A stretch of DNA of 64,000 bases from a virus (IMGVR_UViG_3300028829_002484:1-64000); one strand, 5' to 3'. Shown: positions 1 through 8,817, counted from the stretch's first letter. Notes: generated by a model not told the origin, from the letters alone. A program made the numbers and translations.

Positions 1-627
1 TTGGTTTTCGTTTTTCGCCTTGTAATTTCTATCTACATAGTTGAAGAAATCTTTTTTGTCTCCATCATCCATATCTTCAATATTAGATACATTAAATTTT
101 TTCATAGCTTTTTTGAAGAATGCTTTGTAATCATCTTCTTCTCTAAACATCATTTTATCAGCTTCTGAATGTACATCTCTATCTTCGTCATCGTGTCCCG
201 TAACATGCCCTTCACCGATAGAATAATATCTACCTAATATATGTCCCATATCTTCATATAGTCCACTCATTCTTTCTTGTAGAGAATTAGCTTCACTAGC
301 TACTTTACCAAATTGTTTTGATAAACCTGTAAGTTCTTTCATATTACGACTGACTGTAATCTTATCAAACATATCATCTACTTCTGAGAGTGTGTGTTGA
401 GCAGCACCTTCAGCTATCGAAGAAAGATTTTCAGCAACCTCTTTTAGATTACCTTTACCATATATAGACTCACCAATAGAATTGAAGCTATTAATTTTTG
501 ATACTAATTCCTTTACATCTACTTTTGGTTCATCTTTTTCTTCTTCATTTACCCAAGGATTATGAGAAATCATTCCACCTTGAGTTGAAATTTCGTTTAG
601 TAAATCTTTTAGTTTTATGTTAGCCAT
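1..627 (-). CDS. Head-region protein, partial (possible prohead core/scaffold protein)
   Basis: The frame opens with ATG at 627, seven bases after a strong AAGGAG site, and is still open at base 1, so 209 residues are visible and the C-terminus is cut off by the window edge. I recognise no family. The visible part is hydrophilic and probably helical, with an acidic stretch near residues 150-170. The first residues (MANIKLKDLLNE) resemble the start of the next gene (MIKLKDILLE) and end in L-x-E, the sequence type cut by the T4 prohead protease. A gene in this slot, downstream of gp21, is the scaffold gene 22 in T4. Core or scaffold protein is therefore a reasonable guess, by position and leader only. 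Confidence 0.75.
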   Translation of the reverse strand, partial: MANIKLKDLLNEISTQGGMISHNPWVNEEEKDEPKVDVKELVSKINSFNSIGESIYGKGNLKEVAENLSSIAEGAAQHTLSEVDDMFDKITVSRNMKELTGLSKQFGKVASEANSLQERMSGLYEDMGHILGRYYSIGEGHVTGHDDEDRDVHSEADKMMFREEDDYKAFFKKAMKKFNVSNIEDMDDGDKKDFFNYVDRNYKAKNENQ

Positions 628-643
628 AGTTTTTCTCCTTAGA

Positions 644-651
644 TATAAATA
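644..651 (-). promoter_or_regulatory. TATTTATA box, 16 bases before the gene starting at 627
   Basis: In the coding direction the octamer TATTTATA sits in a short inverted repeat, AGATATTTATATCT, just before the AAGGAG site. It is one of eight exact copies found 10-45 bases before start codons. It is the reverse complement of the T4 late promoter. A promoter role is inferred from position and recurrence only. Confidence 0.5.
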
Positions 652-652
652 T

Positions 653-1057
653 CTATTTTCTTAATTTTCCTTTGGGCATATATCGTCTAAATCCGTTACG
701 AACTTTTCTCCATAACATTTTCATAAAAGTTCTTTCACCATTATGTGTTCTATTCCACGCACCAGTTTCGATACCTCTTATAATATCTAAAGCATCATAC
801 TTACCACCCTTTACACCATCCATCATAATCTTTATACATTGTTGTGAAGCCTTACCTAAAAGAGTTGACATTTTCTTTACATCATCATCCATATGTGATT
901 TTGCTTCAGGATTACTAAATTTAGCTGGTACATAATCCATATCTTCATTTACAGAAGTATCATACTTATCTTTTCTTCTTAGAAGTTCTATATCGTCTAT
1001 ATCATTATCAATATAGTCTATTGGATTTTCTAATAATATATCTTTTAGTTTTATCAT
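653..1057 (-). CDS. Small head-region protein with capsid-targeting-like leader
   Basis: This 134-residue protein is of unknown family. It begins MIKLKDILLE, nearly the same leader as the next gene downstream, with a possible prohead-protease site (L-L-E) at residues 8-10. The N-terminal half is acidic and the last 20 residues are strongly basic (WRK..RNGFRRY..KGKLRK), a layout that suits a small internal head protein that touches DNA. The start codon directly abuts the stop codon of the upstream gene and no good ribosome site is seen, so translation is probably coupled. It lies in the head operon between gp21 and the putative scaffold gene. A head-core role is inferred from the leader and neighbours. 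Confidence 0.7.
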   Translation of the reverse strand: MIKLKDILLENPIDYIDNDIDDIELLRRKDKYDTSVNEDMDYVPAKFSNPEAKSHMDDDVKKMSTLLGKASQQCIKIMMDGVKGGKYDALDIIRGIETGAWNRTHNGERTFMKMLWRKVRNGFRRYMPKGKLRK

Positions 1058-1795
1058 TTATTTTTTTATAACTTTGAAAGCAATATTCTGCATTTTCAGT
1101 ATCGGTAGTTTAGAAAATTTCTTTTTATTTGATGTATTGATAGCGTCATATACTTGAGTTATAGCAGATGCTGTATAACTATCCATTTTCATCTTTTTAC
1201 CAGAAACAGGATCTTTTACATTAGAGTACCCTTTCTTTAGAACACCTCTTATTTGAGCTATCACATCTGGATCTTTAGCTTCGTTCACACCATCTTTTAT
1301 GGGATTAGATACTTTAGCTCTTGATGAAAACTCTACAAAGTATTTTTTGTAAAGTTTCATAAGTTCCATAGCCTTATTCCTGTCTCTTTTAGCAACATCC
1401 TTAACCAAGCCTTTGATAATATTATCACTTCTTCTCATAGCAACATCAACTAAAGTAGCAATAACTTGCTGTGGAGTAAGTTCGTTCAAAGTACTTTCTT
1501 TCTTCAAACGACTTTTTTCAGCTCTTCCTCTGTTCTTAGATTGTGCTTCAAATCCCACTATCTTTCCCCCTTTGTGTGAGGCGTCTTTACCATCACCATT
1601 TCCATAAGTACCTTTCTTACGATTATACTTATTTAGTTCTGCTCTATACTTTTTAGCTTTTTTAGAAGATTGAAATTTTTTATATTCATCTTTATAATCT
1701 CTATCTTCCTTTTTATATTTCTTTTCCCACTTTTTAGCCATATCAGGCTTATTAGCATGCATCCATCTTCTCTGTTTTTCAGATTTGAATGGCAT
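1058..1795 (-). CDS. Basic head-region protein, unknown function
   Basis: This 245-residue, lysine-rich protein opens with MPFKSEKQRRWMHANKP, an N-terminal signature I know from many phage head-region proteins. Residues 1-100 are highly basic and probably disordered. A middle stretch contains S-T-L-N-E (about residues 101-105), another possible prohead-protease site. The last 75 residues form a compact module (LKKGYSNVKDP...DSYTASAI...FSKLPILKMQ) that recurs in marine T4-like phages without an assigned function. It starts one base after the stop codon of the protease gene, so the two are probably co-translated. The charge suggests DNA contact inside the head, which is inference. Confidence 0.7.
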   Translation of the reverse strand: MPFKSEKQRRWMHANKPDMAKKWEKKYKKEDRDYKDEYKKFQSSKKAKKYRAELNKYNRKKGTYGNGDGKDASHKGGKIVGFEAQSKNRGRAEKSRLKKESTLNELTPQQVIATLVDVAMRRSDNIIKGLVKDVAKRDRNKAMELMKLYKKYFVEFSSRAKVSNPIKDGVNEAKDPDVIAQIRGVLKKGYSNVKDPVSGKKMKMDSYTASAITQVYDAINTSNKKKFSKLPILKMQNIAFKVIKK

Positions 1796-2398
1796 TTATC
1801 CTCTCAATATATCATTGATAGTTGCTTCAACCTTACCATACTTAGTATCACGAATAGAAATGTTATTATCAACACTCTCGTTCATCGGATGAAGAAAAGC
1901 ACCATGCGTAGATGGATTGGAAACGAAGTCAAAAGCAATCAACTCAAAGTCATCACCAACTTCTTGAGCACCAGTTTCATTTACTGGTGAAACAGAACCC
2001 ATTCCACGAGAAGAAATACCCAACTTTATTCCATTTTTGAATAACTCTCTTAGTATATTACCACTTGGAGTTGTTAGGATTTCTACTGTACCAACTAAAT
2101 CGTCACCATTGAAAGCCATCTCTGTAATGTTATGAGATACATTTTGTAGATTTACTACTGATGACTCAGGATGGTCTAATTCACCCATAGCTCTTTTTTC
2201 TTTTACAAATCCATCAGAATATTTTTTAGCTTCACGCATTAGTATTTCTCTTGGATAAACTCTTCCATTTTGATTTTTAGTATCTGCTCTCTGTAAGATA
2301 CCTTTGACAACTAACTTTCCGTTGTTCTCTTTCATAGCCTCATTGATTTGTTCGGCTCCTATTTCAAATGGTAGATAATCTACTATTAATTGCTTCAT
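1796..2398 (-). CDS. 21: Prohead core protease, gp21-like
   Basis: This is the 200-residue serine protease that cleaves core, capsid and internal head proteins during prohead maturation. The family marks are clear: the catalytic histidine in G-E-L-D-H-P (His76), the serine motif G-I-S-S-R (127-131), and an acidic residue in F-D-F-V-S-N-P-S near 156-163. The size is close to T4 gp21 (about 212 residues). An I-N-E at residues 18-20 could be an autocleavage site. The start ATG overlaps the stop of the upstream gene by four bases. Its place between the portal and the putative scaffold gene matches the T4 order 20-67-68-21-22-23. Confidence 0.93.
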   Translation of the reverse strand: MKQLIVDYLPFEIGAEQINEAMKENNGKLVVKGILQRADTKNQNGRVYPREILMREAKKYSDGFVKEKRAMGELDHPESSVVNLQNVSHNITEMAFNGDDLVGTVEILTTPSGNILRELFKNGIKLGISSRGMGSVSPVNETGAQEVGDDFELIAFDFVSNPSTHGAFLHPMNESVDNNISIRDTKYGKVEATINDILRG

Positions 2399-3186
2399 TT
2401 TCTACTCCTAAATATTCTATCATAATTTTCTTTTAGTATACGATAATTTTTTTTTGATTCCTTTATTGGTTTATATTTTACACCATTAATAACTTTGGTT
2501 TCGTCTTTACCTTTCAAAAGAGATTCTGCATAATCACCTAAATCTGCTAAATCTTCCTTACCATCTTTATCCATTGACTTTCTAATTCTATCATCATTAA
2601 CCAGTTTTTTAGCAGCATCAAGCATTTTCTCTTTGTTGTCAAAGTAAATCATCTTATGTCCTGAACCAATATTTACTGCATATCCAACACCCTCTCCATC
2701 AGGAAAAGCATTTACAGCCATTTCTTTTTCTGGATCACCCTCACTTTCAGGATCAGCTAAAACAGCATACATACCATCATCTATTGCAGAATCCAAAAAA
2801 TCTATACCTAAACCATTCAAATCACCTTCCATAGCATTGAGGTCTTTTCCTATCTGACTATTTTCTTTTTCAGATTTTTCTTCTGCAGTTTCATAATCAT
2901 CGTCATCATCAGCATCAAATTGGTCATCTCTATCCATATCGTCAACATCATCACCTTCTCTATCGAAATCAGCGGTGCCTAATTTACCAGCAGAATCCTT
3001 TTCACTATCATCTCCATCATCATCCTGCATCTTATCCCAAGCTAACTTTGCTGGATGGTCTTTAGGCATCGACTTAGCTGAACCAGCTTTCATTTCACCT
3101 GACTCACCATCTTTCTTTTTATACTTGATGACTTTTTCGTCATCAACTTCATTTATACTTTGTGCTATTTCTAATAGTGATATCAT
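2395..3186 (-). CDS. Acidic prohead protein with possible cleavable leader
   Basis: The reading frame extends upstream to 3240, but I choose ATG at 3186. It has a good ribosome site (GGAGAAAG, 4 bases away) and overlaps the previous stop as TAATG. This gives 263 residues beginning MISLLEIAQSINE, with I-N-E as a likely prohead-protease site at residues 11-13. Residues about 45-120 are extremely rich in Asp, Glu and Ser and look disordered. A better folded segment follows (GIDFLDSAIDDGMYAVLADPES...GYAVNIGSG...). The family is unknown to me. The acidic composition and position before gp21 recall the small T4 core proteins gp67/gp68, but there is no recognisable homology. Confidence 0.72.
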   Translation of the reverse strand: MISLLEIAQSINEVDDEKVIKYKKKDGESGEMKAGSAKSMPKDHPAKLAWDKMQDDDGDDSEKDSAGKLGTADFDREGDDVDDMDRDDQFDADDDDDYETAEEKSEKENSQIGKDLNAMEGDLNGLGIDFLDSAIDDGMYAVLADPESEGDPEKEMAVNAFPDGEGVGYAVNIGSGHKMIYFDNKEKMLDAAKKLVNDDRIRKSMDKDGKEDLADLGDYAESLLKGKDETKVINGVKYKPIKESKKNYRILKENYDRIFRSRK

Positions 3187-3371
3187 TAATCTTTCTCCAT
3201 CATAATTTCTGTTCTGAGACTTTCCAATTGTTCTATCCATTGTCCAAGTCTCCTTATCATATAAGTCTTATCTACATCTTTCTTTTGTATCTCAACCTGC
3301 CATCTTTTCAACAGAGTCGAAATACTAAAAAGAGTATCCATATAGGATTTCTTTTTATCTTCAAACGGCAT
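3186..3371 (-). CDS. Small helical head-operon protein
   Basis: A 61-residue reading frame (MPFEDKKKSYMDTLFSIST...) predicted to be mostly helical, with regularly spaced leucines and charges as in a small coiled coil. Its stop codon overlaps the chosen start of the next gene as TAATG, which supports both calls. The ribosome site (GGAAC) is weak. No family is recognised. It sits between portal and protease genes, where T4 has small prohead core genes, so a core role is plausible but not shown. Confidence 0.6.
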   Translation of the reverse strand: MPFEDKKKSYMDTLFSISTLLKRWQVEIQKKDVDKTYMIRRLGQWIEQLESLRTEIMMEKD

Positions 3372-3382
3372 GTGAGTTCCAG

Positions 3383-3802
3383 TTACTGTAACTGTCCTAC
3401 TTTATTTGCTAGTTTTACTAACCTCTCACTTATTTTATGTAAAGCCTTATTCGTATTTTTCCAATATGATCTTGAATCTACATTCAATTCATTTTTTAAA
3501 CGTACATTCATTTTAACTAATTTTTCTAAGTTAGCAAGTCCATCCCTAACTTCTCTCATTGAACGACCAATCTTTTGTTTTGCTGTTAGAGTTTCATCGT
3601 TTCTATATTGATGATACTTACCCTCATTCACTTTTTTATATCCAGCAACTTCAGGATCTTTATGACCTTTTTTCTTTTTACTAAACGCATACGGCGTTTG
3701 ATAGCCAGGTACATTAGCAGTTACCGAAGCTTCTTCTAATGAACTTACTTCGTCAATTAACATTTCTTGAACTCGTTCTCTTAATTTACTTTCCAGCGAC
3801 AT
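3383..3802 (-). CDS. Conserved phage head-operon protein, unknown function
   Basis: This 139-residue protein contains the stretch E-A-S-V-T-A-N-V-P-G-Y-Q-T-P-Y-A-F at about residues 24-40. I recognise this signature from many T4-like marine phage proteins of unassigned function. The N-terminal 20 residues are an amphipathic helix ending in L-I-D-E, another candidate prohead-protease site. The C-terminal half (from about residue 80) is a long charged helix. The gene overlaps the upstream gene by 17 bases. It belongs to the head-assembly operon by position, and I cannot assign a function. Confidence 0.72.
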   Translation of the reverse strand: MSLESKLRERVQEMLIDEVSSLEEASVTANVPGYQTPYAFSKKKKGHKDPEVAGYKKVNEGKYHQYRNDETLTAKQKIGRSMREVRDGLANLEKLVKMNVRLKNELNVDSRSYWKNTNKALHKISERLVKLANKVGQLQ

Positions 3803-4646
3803 CCTTCAGCTCCTTTAATAATTGATAGTATCTCATCAAAGTAATAACTTGACTATCCTCTACGATTCTACCTCTCAGTAATTTATCGGATTGTTTGATT
3901 GCTTCTTTCAATTTTATGGATGTAACCTCATCATCTATATTAGGTAAAAACGATTGGAGTTGTTTTTTAACTTCAATAGATTCTTTTTCAACAAACTCTT
4001 TTAGTGAGTTTGTATTGGAAATATTATTTATATATTTTCTCAGCAAGTTTCGCTGTGAACCACTAAGTCCTTTATACTTTTTATTGAACTTCTCTACTAA
4101 TACTTGGTAAGTAAGTAATCTAAGGTCTTTTTCAGATTTTTTATAATTTTCTATGGTTTTATTTGATTTAACACTTTCTACCATTTTCTTTCTTGTAATA
4201 GATTCCACTATTGTATATCGAGCATTTGTTTCGGAAGAAGGATCTGAAATGGTTATTGATTCAAATAGTTTATATATACTAGCATTAAGTTTATAGTTTC
4301 CTATTCTAGCCATAAAAAAATCACTTATTTTATAAGTATTTTTTATTTCATTAACTAAATTATATTTTTCACGTCGAAGTTCAGAGCGATTGATTTTATT
4401 GTAAGTTTTCATTACAGCATTAATCAAATGATTAGCTTTACTTTCTGAATTATAGGTTTCCGTAGTCAATATCCTATACAATTCATATTCTTTCCCTAAT
4501 TGTGTCTTAGGGGAAAAGTACTTCTTCAATAAGTTGACTGCTAACCCATCTCTGTTTTCGATAATATCAGCGGTAATTTGTCTTGTAAGTAACTCAAATA
4601 GTATACCTGTATTTCTAACTTTTGAGTGTTTTATTTTATTACTCAT
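3786..4646 (-). CDS. Conserved head-operon protein following the portal gene, unknown function
   Basis: This 286-residue, lysine-rich, largely helical protein starts MSNKIKHSKVRNTGILFELLTRQ, an N-terminus familiar from uncharacterised proteins of T4-like marine phages. There is no catalytic motif, membrane segment or signal peptide. It is the first gene after the portal, separated from it by 46 bases that contain a TATTTATA box (4676-4683), so it may head its own transcript. The start at 4646 has a fair ribosome site (TTGGAGTTCGTAA before ATG). Position in the prohead gene order is the only functional clue. Confidence 0.72.
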   Translation of the reverse strand: MSNKIKHSKVRNTGILFELLTRQITADIIENRDGLAVNLLKKYFSPKTQLGKEYELYRILTTETYNSESKANHLINAVMKTYNKINRSELRREKYNLVNEIKNTYKISDFFMARIGNYKLNASIYKLFESITISDPSSETNARYTIVESITRKKMVESVKSNKTIENYKKSEKDLRLLTYQVLVEKFNKKYKGLSGSQRNLLRKYINNISNTNSLKEFVEKESIEVKKQLQSFLPNIDDEVTSIKLKEAIKQSDKLLRGRIVEDSQVITLMRYYQLLKELKDVAGK

Positions 4647-4675
4647 TTACGAACTCCAATCGTTTATTTCTCTTA

Positions 4676-4683
4676 TATAAATA
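4676..4683 (-). promoter_or_regulatory. TATTTATA box, 29 bases before the gene starting at 4646
   Basis: An exact copy of the octamer in the coding direction (context TATATATTTATATAAG), lying in the 46-base gap between the portal stop and the next start. Same motif as seven other copies in the window. Promoter activity is inferred. Confidence 0.5.
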
Positions 4684-4692
4684 TATAGTAAA

Positions 4693-6510
4693 CTACTTTT
4701 TCTTAGTATTTAACGAATCAACTTCGCTTTTATACTCTTTTTCTAACTCGCCACTTTCATTTAGTAACTCTTTAGCACTATCTCCAAAATGTTTTAGCAT
4801 ATTTTCATATTTTGCTAATGATTTAGTACTATATGCTTTGCCCATATCATGCGAACCGATAGGATCTCTTCCTCTAGTACCACTATCCTGACCATATTTA
4901 TCAGCTTCTTTAGGTCTTCCAGCGCCTGGTTGTCCACCTTCTTCTGAACCACCCTCATCATTCAACTCATGACCAGTTCTACCCATAGCCATATCCGATG
5001 GTGTACCTTGTGACTCACCACTTTTAGCAGGATCATTTCCTTCAGACTCTATCTGTGAGCGTCTAAACTTTGTTTTATAATCAAATGTTATTTGTTCATC
5101 TTGTTCTTTTATTTGATCATCCGTAAATCCAAATATATTTTTATAAATCCATTCAGATGATACCAACCCATCTCTTATCATTGATTCTGCCAATGATGTT
5201 TTGTTATTCCACAACTCAATCTTTTCTTGTTCGTAGATTGTAGATGGATTTGTCAAATTCAATTCAAAGTTTACAAGTTCTTGATCTCTAAACCCTTGTG
5301 AGTATAAATGAACTACAGCAATTTTTTGTAGCTCACTAACTAAAATTCTCTGTATTCTTTCGATTGTTCTAGCAAACCTAACATCTTCAGCAGCTAATGT
5401 AGCCTTAGAACCAAGCCCTTCTTCGTATCCTAAGAAAGCCTTTGGAACATGAAGTGATGCTAATAACTTATTCTTCAAATACTCAACATCGTCTGTTGCT
5501 TCATATTGTAATCCAGGCAAAGACTCTATGTTAGTACCACTGTCACCACCTCTTACAGGTAAAAAGAAATCTTCTGTAAGATTTTGTATATTATATCGAA
5601 GATTATATTCGCCTGTTTTCTCATCCATAATAGGTGCTTTTTTCATTTTGTTTATTACTTGTTGCATGTAATTATCAACTTCAGCAGGAGGAATATTTCC
5701 GATATCTAATTTAAATATTCTTTTTTCAGGAGCTCTCATTATTCTATGAATCAACATAGCATCTTCCATAAGAGTTAATTGTTTCCAAACTTTTCTACCA
5801 CCTTCTAATATAGAACGACCATATGGTACAAAATTAGAATCTGAAAGAAGTCTAAAGTGTGCTACTTCATAATTTTCTAAAAGAGTAGACTCTCTACCTC
5901 TAGCAGAATGCTTGGCACCGACATGACCACTTCCTTGTTGTGGGATATATTCAAACTGAACCATTTGAGGATTTTCTGGATCGTGTCCTTCTAATCTAGA
6001 AATATCATAAGCAGACATTGGCTGTACATTCATAACTCCATATTTATCTTGTACATCTAACTTCAAAAAGAAGTCTCCATACTTTACCATATTACGAACC
6101 CAAGGCCATAGATTGAATTCTATATTTATTATATCATAAAAAAGGTTATGAAGTATATCGTGTATTTGATCATTTGATGTACGAATTCCTAAAATCTTTC
6201 CATATTCATTTTTCATTGTCGATTCGTCTGAATATATATCTAATGCAGAAGCAACAATTGAATCCGAGTCCATTGATTCATAATCTCTGAATAAACCTAA
6301 ACGAAGTTGCTGTACTTGTAAAAGTTCATTATATGAATGATTAGCCATATTAGAGTGAAGTTTTTGAAATCTGTCAACTAATGTATTTTGTGCACCTGCT
6401 TGAATTTTGCTAGTGTCCATCACTTTTAATTTTCTTCCACCGATATTTCTAACGATGGTACTTCCAGAAAATAATCTTTTTAGTCTACCAGTTAATGTTG
6501 TGTCTGCCAT
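4693..6510 (-). CDS. 20: Portal vertex protein, gp20-like
   Basis: This 605-residue protein is the dodecameric portal through which DNA enters the head and to which terminase and neck attach. Recognisable family stretches include SYNELLQVQQLRLGLFRDYE near residue 60, PYGRSILEGGRKVWKQL near 230, the APEKRIFKLDIGN segment and the LASLHVPKAFLGYEEG region near 350. It is longer than T4 gp20 (524 residues) because of a low-complexity, Gly/Glu-rich tail of about 100 residues (from about 495) that probably is disordered. It follows the terminase gene by 11 bases, the conserved 17-20 order. The assignment is firm, and the role of the extra tail is unknown. Confidence 0.95.
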   Translation of the reverse strand: MADTTLTGRLKRLFSGSTIVRNIGGRKLKVMDTSKIQAGAQNTLVDRFQKLHSNMANHSYNELLQVQQLRLGLFRDYESMDSDSIVASALDIYSDESTMKNEYGKILGIRTSNDQIHDILHNLFYDIINIEFNLWPWVRNMVKYGDFFLKLDVQDKYGVMNVQPMSAYDISRLEGHDPENPQMVQFEYIPQQGSGHVGAKHSARGRESTLLENYEVAHFRLLSDSNFVPYGRSILEGGRKVWKQLTLMEDAMLIHRIMRAPEKRIFKLDIGNIPPAEVDNYMQQVINKMKKAPIMDEKTGEYNLRYNIQNLTEDFFLPVRGGDSGTNIESLPGLQYEATDDVEYLKNKLLASLHVPKAFLGYEEGLGSKATLAAEDVRFARTIERIQRILVSELQKIAVVHLYSQGFRDQELVNFELNLTNPSTIYEQEKIELWNNKTSLAESMIRDGLVSSEWIYKNIFGFTDDQIKEQDEQITFDYKTKFRRSQIESEGNDPAKSGESQGTPSDMAMGRTGHELNDEGGSEEGGQPGAGRPKEADKYGQDSGTRGRDPIGSHDMGKAYSTKSLAKYENMLKHFGDSAKELLNESGELEKEYKSEVDSLNTKKK

Positions 6511-6521
6511 ATTTTTACCTC

Positions 6522-8099
6522 TTATTTAATAAGCCATTCTAATGATTCTTTTATTTTTCCATCGGGACTCCATTCCCAATTTCCCTCATTTACTTGATTG
6601 CTATTTTGTGGTAGCATTTGATTTGCAACACCACTCAATGTCTTTCTCTGTAAACTAATACCTTCTTGCCTCAATCGTAAAGCAGTATCTCTTACCCACA
6701 AGCAAATAGCAAAACTCATTACTAAGTCATCATTATATCCTTGCATAGCTTCAGCTTTATTATTGTTATATATAAATACAAAAAGTTCATCTATTAATCT
6801 ATTTGAACGGACAATTACTGACTTTTCTCTAAAATATTCCTCTAATTTAGCAATAACTAGTGGTCTTGTTTTCATTGTCATACTAAATCCAGGAACCATA
6901 CTTTTATCTTGAGTTCTGTATCTATTATTTACTTGTCTTTCTGTATCTACATATTGTAAATCTTTACTTGTATAAAAAAGATTTTCATATCCTCTATCTA
7001 TTACTTGTTGTATTGTAGCCCATCCTATATTGTTATTTTCAATAACTAATAAAGCATTATTATATTCAGTTGATATGTTTACTAATAGATTACCAAAGTC
7101 TTTTGTTGATATCTTACCTTTATACTCAGCAACTTGTTCCATTGTTTCTATGTTCATTATATGAAATGCAGAGTAATCAGCACTATCTCCTCTACCGACA
7201 TCAGCCGATACTACATAATCATTGGTATAATTAGGTGGTTGCCACACCCAAAGATTACTATCAACTCCTCTTTTTTCTAATGGGTCATTACAATGTTTTT
7301 CTCTATACTCTTCTAACACAATACCATCAATTACAGTTTGTCCAGAAGTAATAAAATCACAATCACATTCTTGAGCAGCTAATGAAGGACCCAATAGTTT
7401 ATCTTGGTCTTTTCTCCACTCATCGTCCCTTTCAGGATGTAAACTCCAATGTAATCTTATAGTGTTCCAATCATTTGTCCCATCTTCCGCACCAACCCAA
7501 GTCTTATGAAACCAATTACCCACACCATTAGGTGTTGATAGAGCAATACACTGTCCACCAGTAGATAGTGTTTGTGAAGCAGCAGCCCATATCGGTTCAA
7601 TCTTATCGATGAAAGCAGCCTCATCTAATATGAGTAGTGATAGAGCCTCTGAACGACCACTATCCTCACCACTTGAAACAGCTTTTATCTGTGAACCATT
7701 GTTGTATCTCAACGACAGCTTGTTATCTTCCGTACATTTTTGTTTTAACCAACTTGGTAAGTTAGCATGCATAACTCTAACTTTAGTAACTAAGTTTTTA
7801 GCAGTATCTTGTTTTGTAGCAATTACCAGTATGTTTTTATCTTGATGAAATGTCATCATCCATAGAGCATACCCAGCAGATAATGTTGATAATCCTAATT
7901 GCCTAGCTTTCAATATAACATTGAATCTATGTTCTTCAAAAAGTTTTATTGATTCTTCTTGATACTCAAATAGATGAAACGGAACTTTACCTTTCATTGG
8001 GTGCTGAACTACACAGTACTTTTTTAGAAAGTATATTGGATCTTGAGCACATTTTACATACTCTTTTTTTATTACTTCTTTTAGTACTGTAGGTTTCAT
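6522..8099 (-). CDS. 17: Large terminase subunit, gp17-like
   Basis: This is the ATPase-nuclease motor that packages and cuts DNA. The frame runs up to 8156, but ATG at 8099 has a ribosome site (AGGAAA) and overlaps the previous stop as TAATG, giving 525 residues. In this numbering the Walker A-like motif is A-R-Q-L-G-L-S-T (65-72), Walker B with the catalytic Glu is L-L-I-L-D-E (155-160), and the coupling motif is A-L-S-T-P-N-G. The C-terminal RNase H-fold nuclease begins with V-S-A-D-V-G-R-G-D and ends with the acidic N-D-D-L-V-M motif. The size is somewhat shorter than T4 gp17 (610). No intein or intron is seen. Confidence 0.95.
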   Translation of the reverse strand: MKPTVLKEVIKKEYVKCAQDPIYFLKKYCVVQHPMKGKVPFHLFEYQEESIKLFEEHRFNVILKARQLGLSTLSAGYALWMMTFHQDKNILVIATKQDTAKNLVTKVRVMHANLPSWLKQKCTEDNKLSLRYNNGSQIKAVSSGEDSGRSEALSLLILDEAAFIDKIEPIWAAASQTLSTGGQCIALSTPNGVGNWFHKTWVGAEDGTNDWNTIRLHWSLHPERDDEWRKDQDKLLGPSLAAQECDCDFITSGQTVIDGIVLEEYREKHCNDPLEKRGVDSNLWVWQPPNYTNDYVVSADVGRGDSADYSAFHIMNIETMEQVAEYKGKISTKDFGNLLVNISTEYNNALLVIENNNIGWATIQQVIDRGYENLFYTSKDLQYVDTERQVNNRYRTQDKSMVPGFSMTMKTRPLVIAKLEEYFREKSVIVRSNRLIDELFVFIYNNNKAEAMQGYNDDLVMSFAICLWVRDTALRLRQEGISLQRKTLSGVANQMLPQNSNQVNEGNWEWSPDGKIKESLEWLIK

Positions 8100-8509
8100 T
8101 ATATTTTTCCTAAGATAAATCCTATTCCTAACCAAAGATACTGATTTTCGTACCATTTAGGTTCAACTAATTCTACTAATCTTTCATTAGCTTCATCACG
8201 AACTTTTAACAAATCAATTCGTTTTCTCTGAGCAAGTAACATCAAACTATCTAAATTTGATTGTTCTTCTAACTTGACAACAACTGCTTCACAATCAGAA
8301 ATTACTACTTTTTGTGATTCTATCAATGAATCTGCTTTTGCTAATTTACCTTCCCACTGTGCATCACGAGCTTTCAGCATTTCTAAAGCCTGTTCTTTTG
8401 TAAAAGTAGTTACTTCTTTTCCATCTTTCTTTATACTCTGTCCATCTACCATTGAAAGTACAAAAAAAGATATCAAAAAATATTTTAATATTTTCATAGA
8501 CATTCTCAT
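8099..8509 (-). CDS. Secreted or membrane coiled-coil protein, possible spanin partner
   Basis: This 136-residue protein has an N-terminal signal-like segment (MKILKYFLISFFVLSMVDGQS), a central coiled coil of about 80 residues and a short hydrophobic C-terminus (YLWLGIGFILG). It overlaps the preceding gene by four bases (ATGA), and that gene encodes an N-anchored coiled-coil protein. The pairing recalls the Rz/Rz1 spanins that fuse inner and outer membranes at lysis. However, no lipobox cysteine is visible here, so it is not a standard o-spanin. The hydrophobic segments at both ends could instead suit a single-chain spanin. The family is not recognised, and lysis function is inference. Confidence 0.62.
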   Translation of the reverse strand: MRMSMKILKYFLISFFVLSMVDGQSIKKDGKEVTTFTKEQALEMLKARDAQWEGKLAKADSLIESQKVVISDCEAVVVKLEEQSNLDSLMLLAQRKRIDLLKVRDEANERLVELVEPKWYENQYLWLGIGFILGKI

Positions 8510-8817
8510 TTGCTTTTAGCAAAATTTCTTAAGAAATCTTCAGCTGACTCGACCTCATCATTGTCATAAGCATCTTGCATCTTTTGAGTTTTCTTTTTAG
8601 AAATAGTAAGTTTTCTTTTTATATTACCTATTTCTTTTTTAGAAGATTTTTTTGCTGTTTCTAATTCTTTTATTTGCTTTTCAACTTTCTTTTCTTCTTT
8701 CTTATTAGCGTCAATAACTTTTTTTAGTTTTTTTACTTCTTCACTCTTTGCTTTATTTACAGCAAGTAAAGCACCAACACCACCAAGAAATCCTAAAATT
8801 ATTTTCCATAGTTTCAT
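8506..8817 (-). CDS. N-anchored coiled-coil protein, possible i-spanin
   Basis: This 103-residue protein begins with one membrane helix (residues 3-20, WKIILGFLGGVGALLAV). A very Lys/Glu-rich coiled coil follows (about 24-80), then a short acidic tail. That is the layout of phage inner-membrane spanin subunits (Rz type), though such sequences are too simple for homology to be certain. It overlaps both neighbours, by one base at the start and four at the stop, and the next gene encodes a second exported coiled-coil protein. The pair lies directly before the terminase gene. Confidence 0.62.
   Translation of the reverse strand: MKLWKIILGFLGGVGALLAVNKAKSEEVKKLKKVIDANKKEEKKVEKQIKELETAKKSSKKEIGNIKRKLTISKKKTQKMQDAYDNDEVESAEDFLRNFAKSK

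Noticed and set aside
6522-8099. Intein, intron or split in terminase
   Set aside because: All ATPase and nuclease motifs are in order and unbroken; no insertion is seen.
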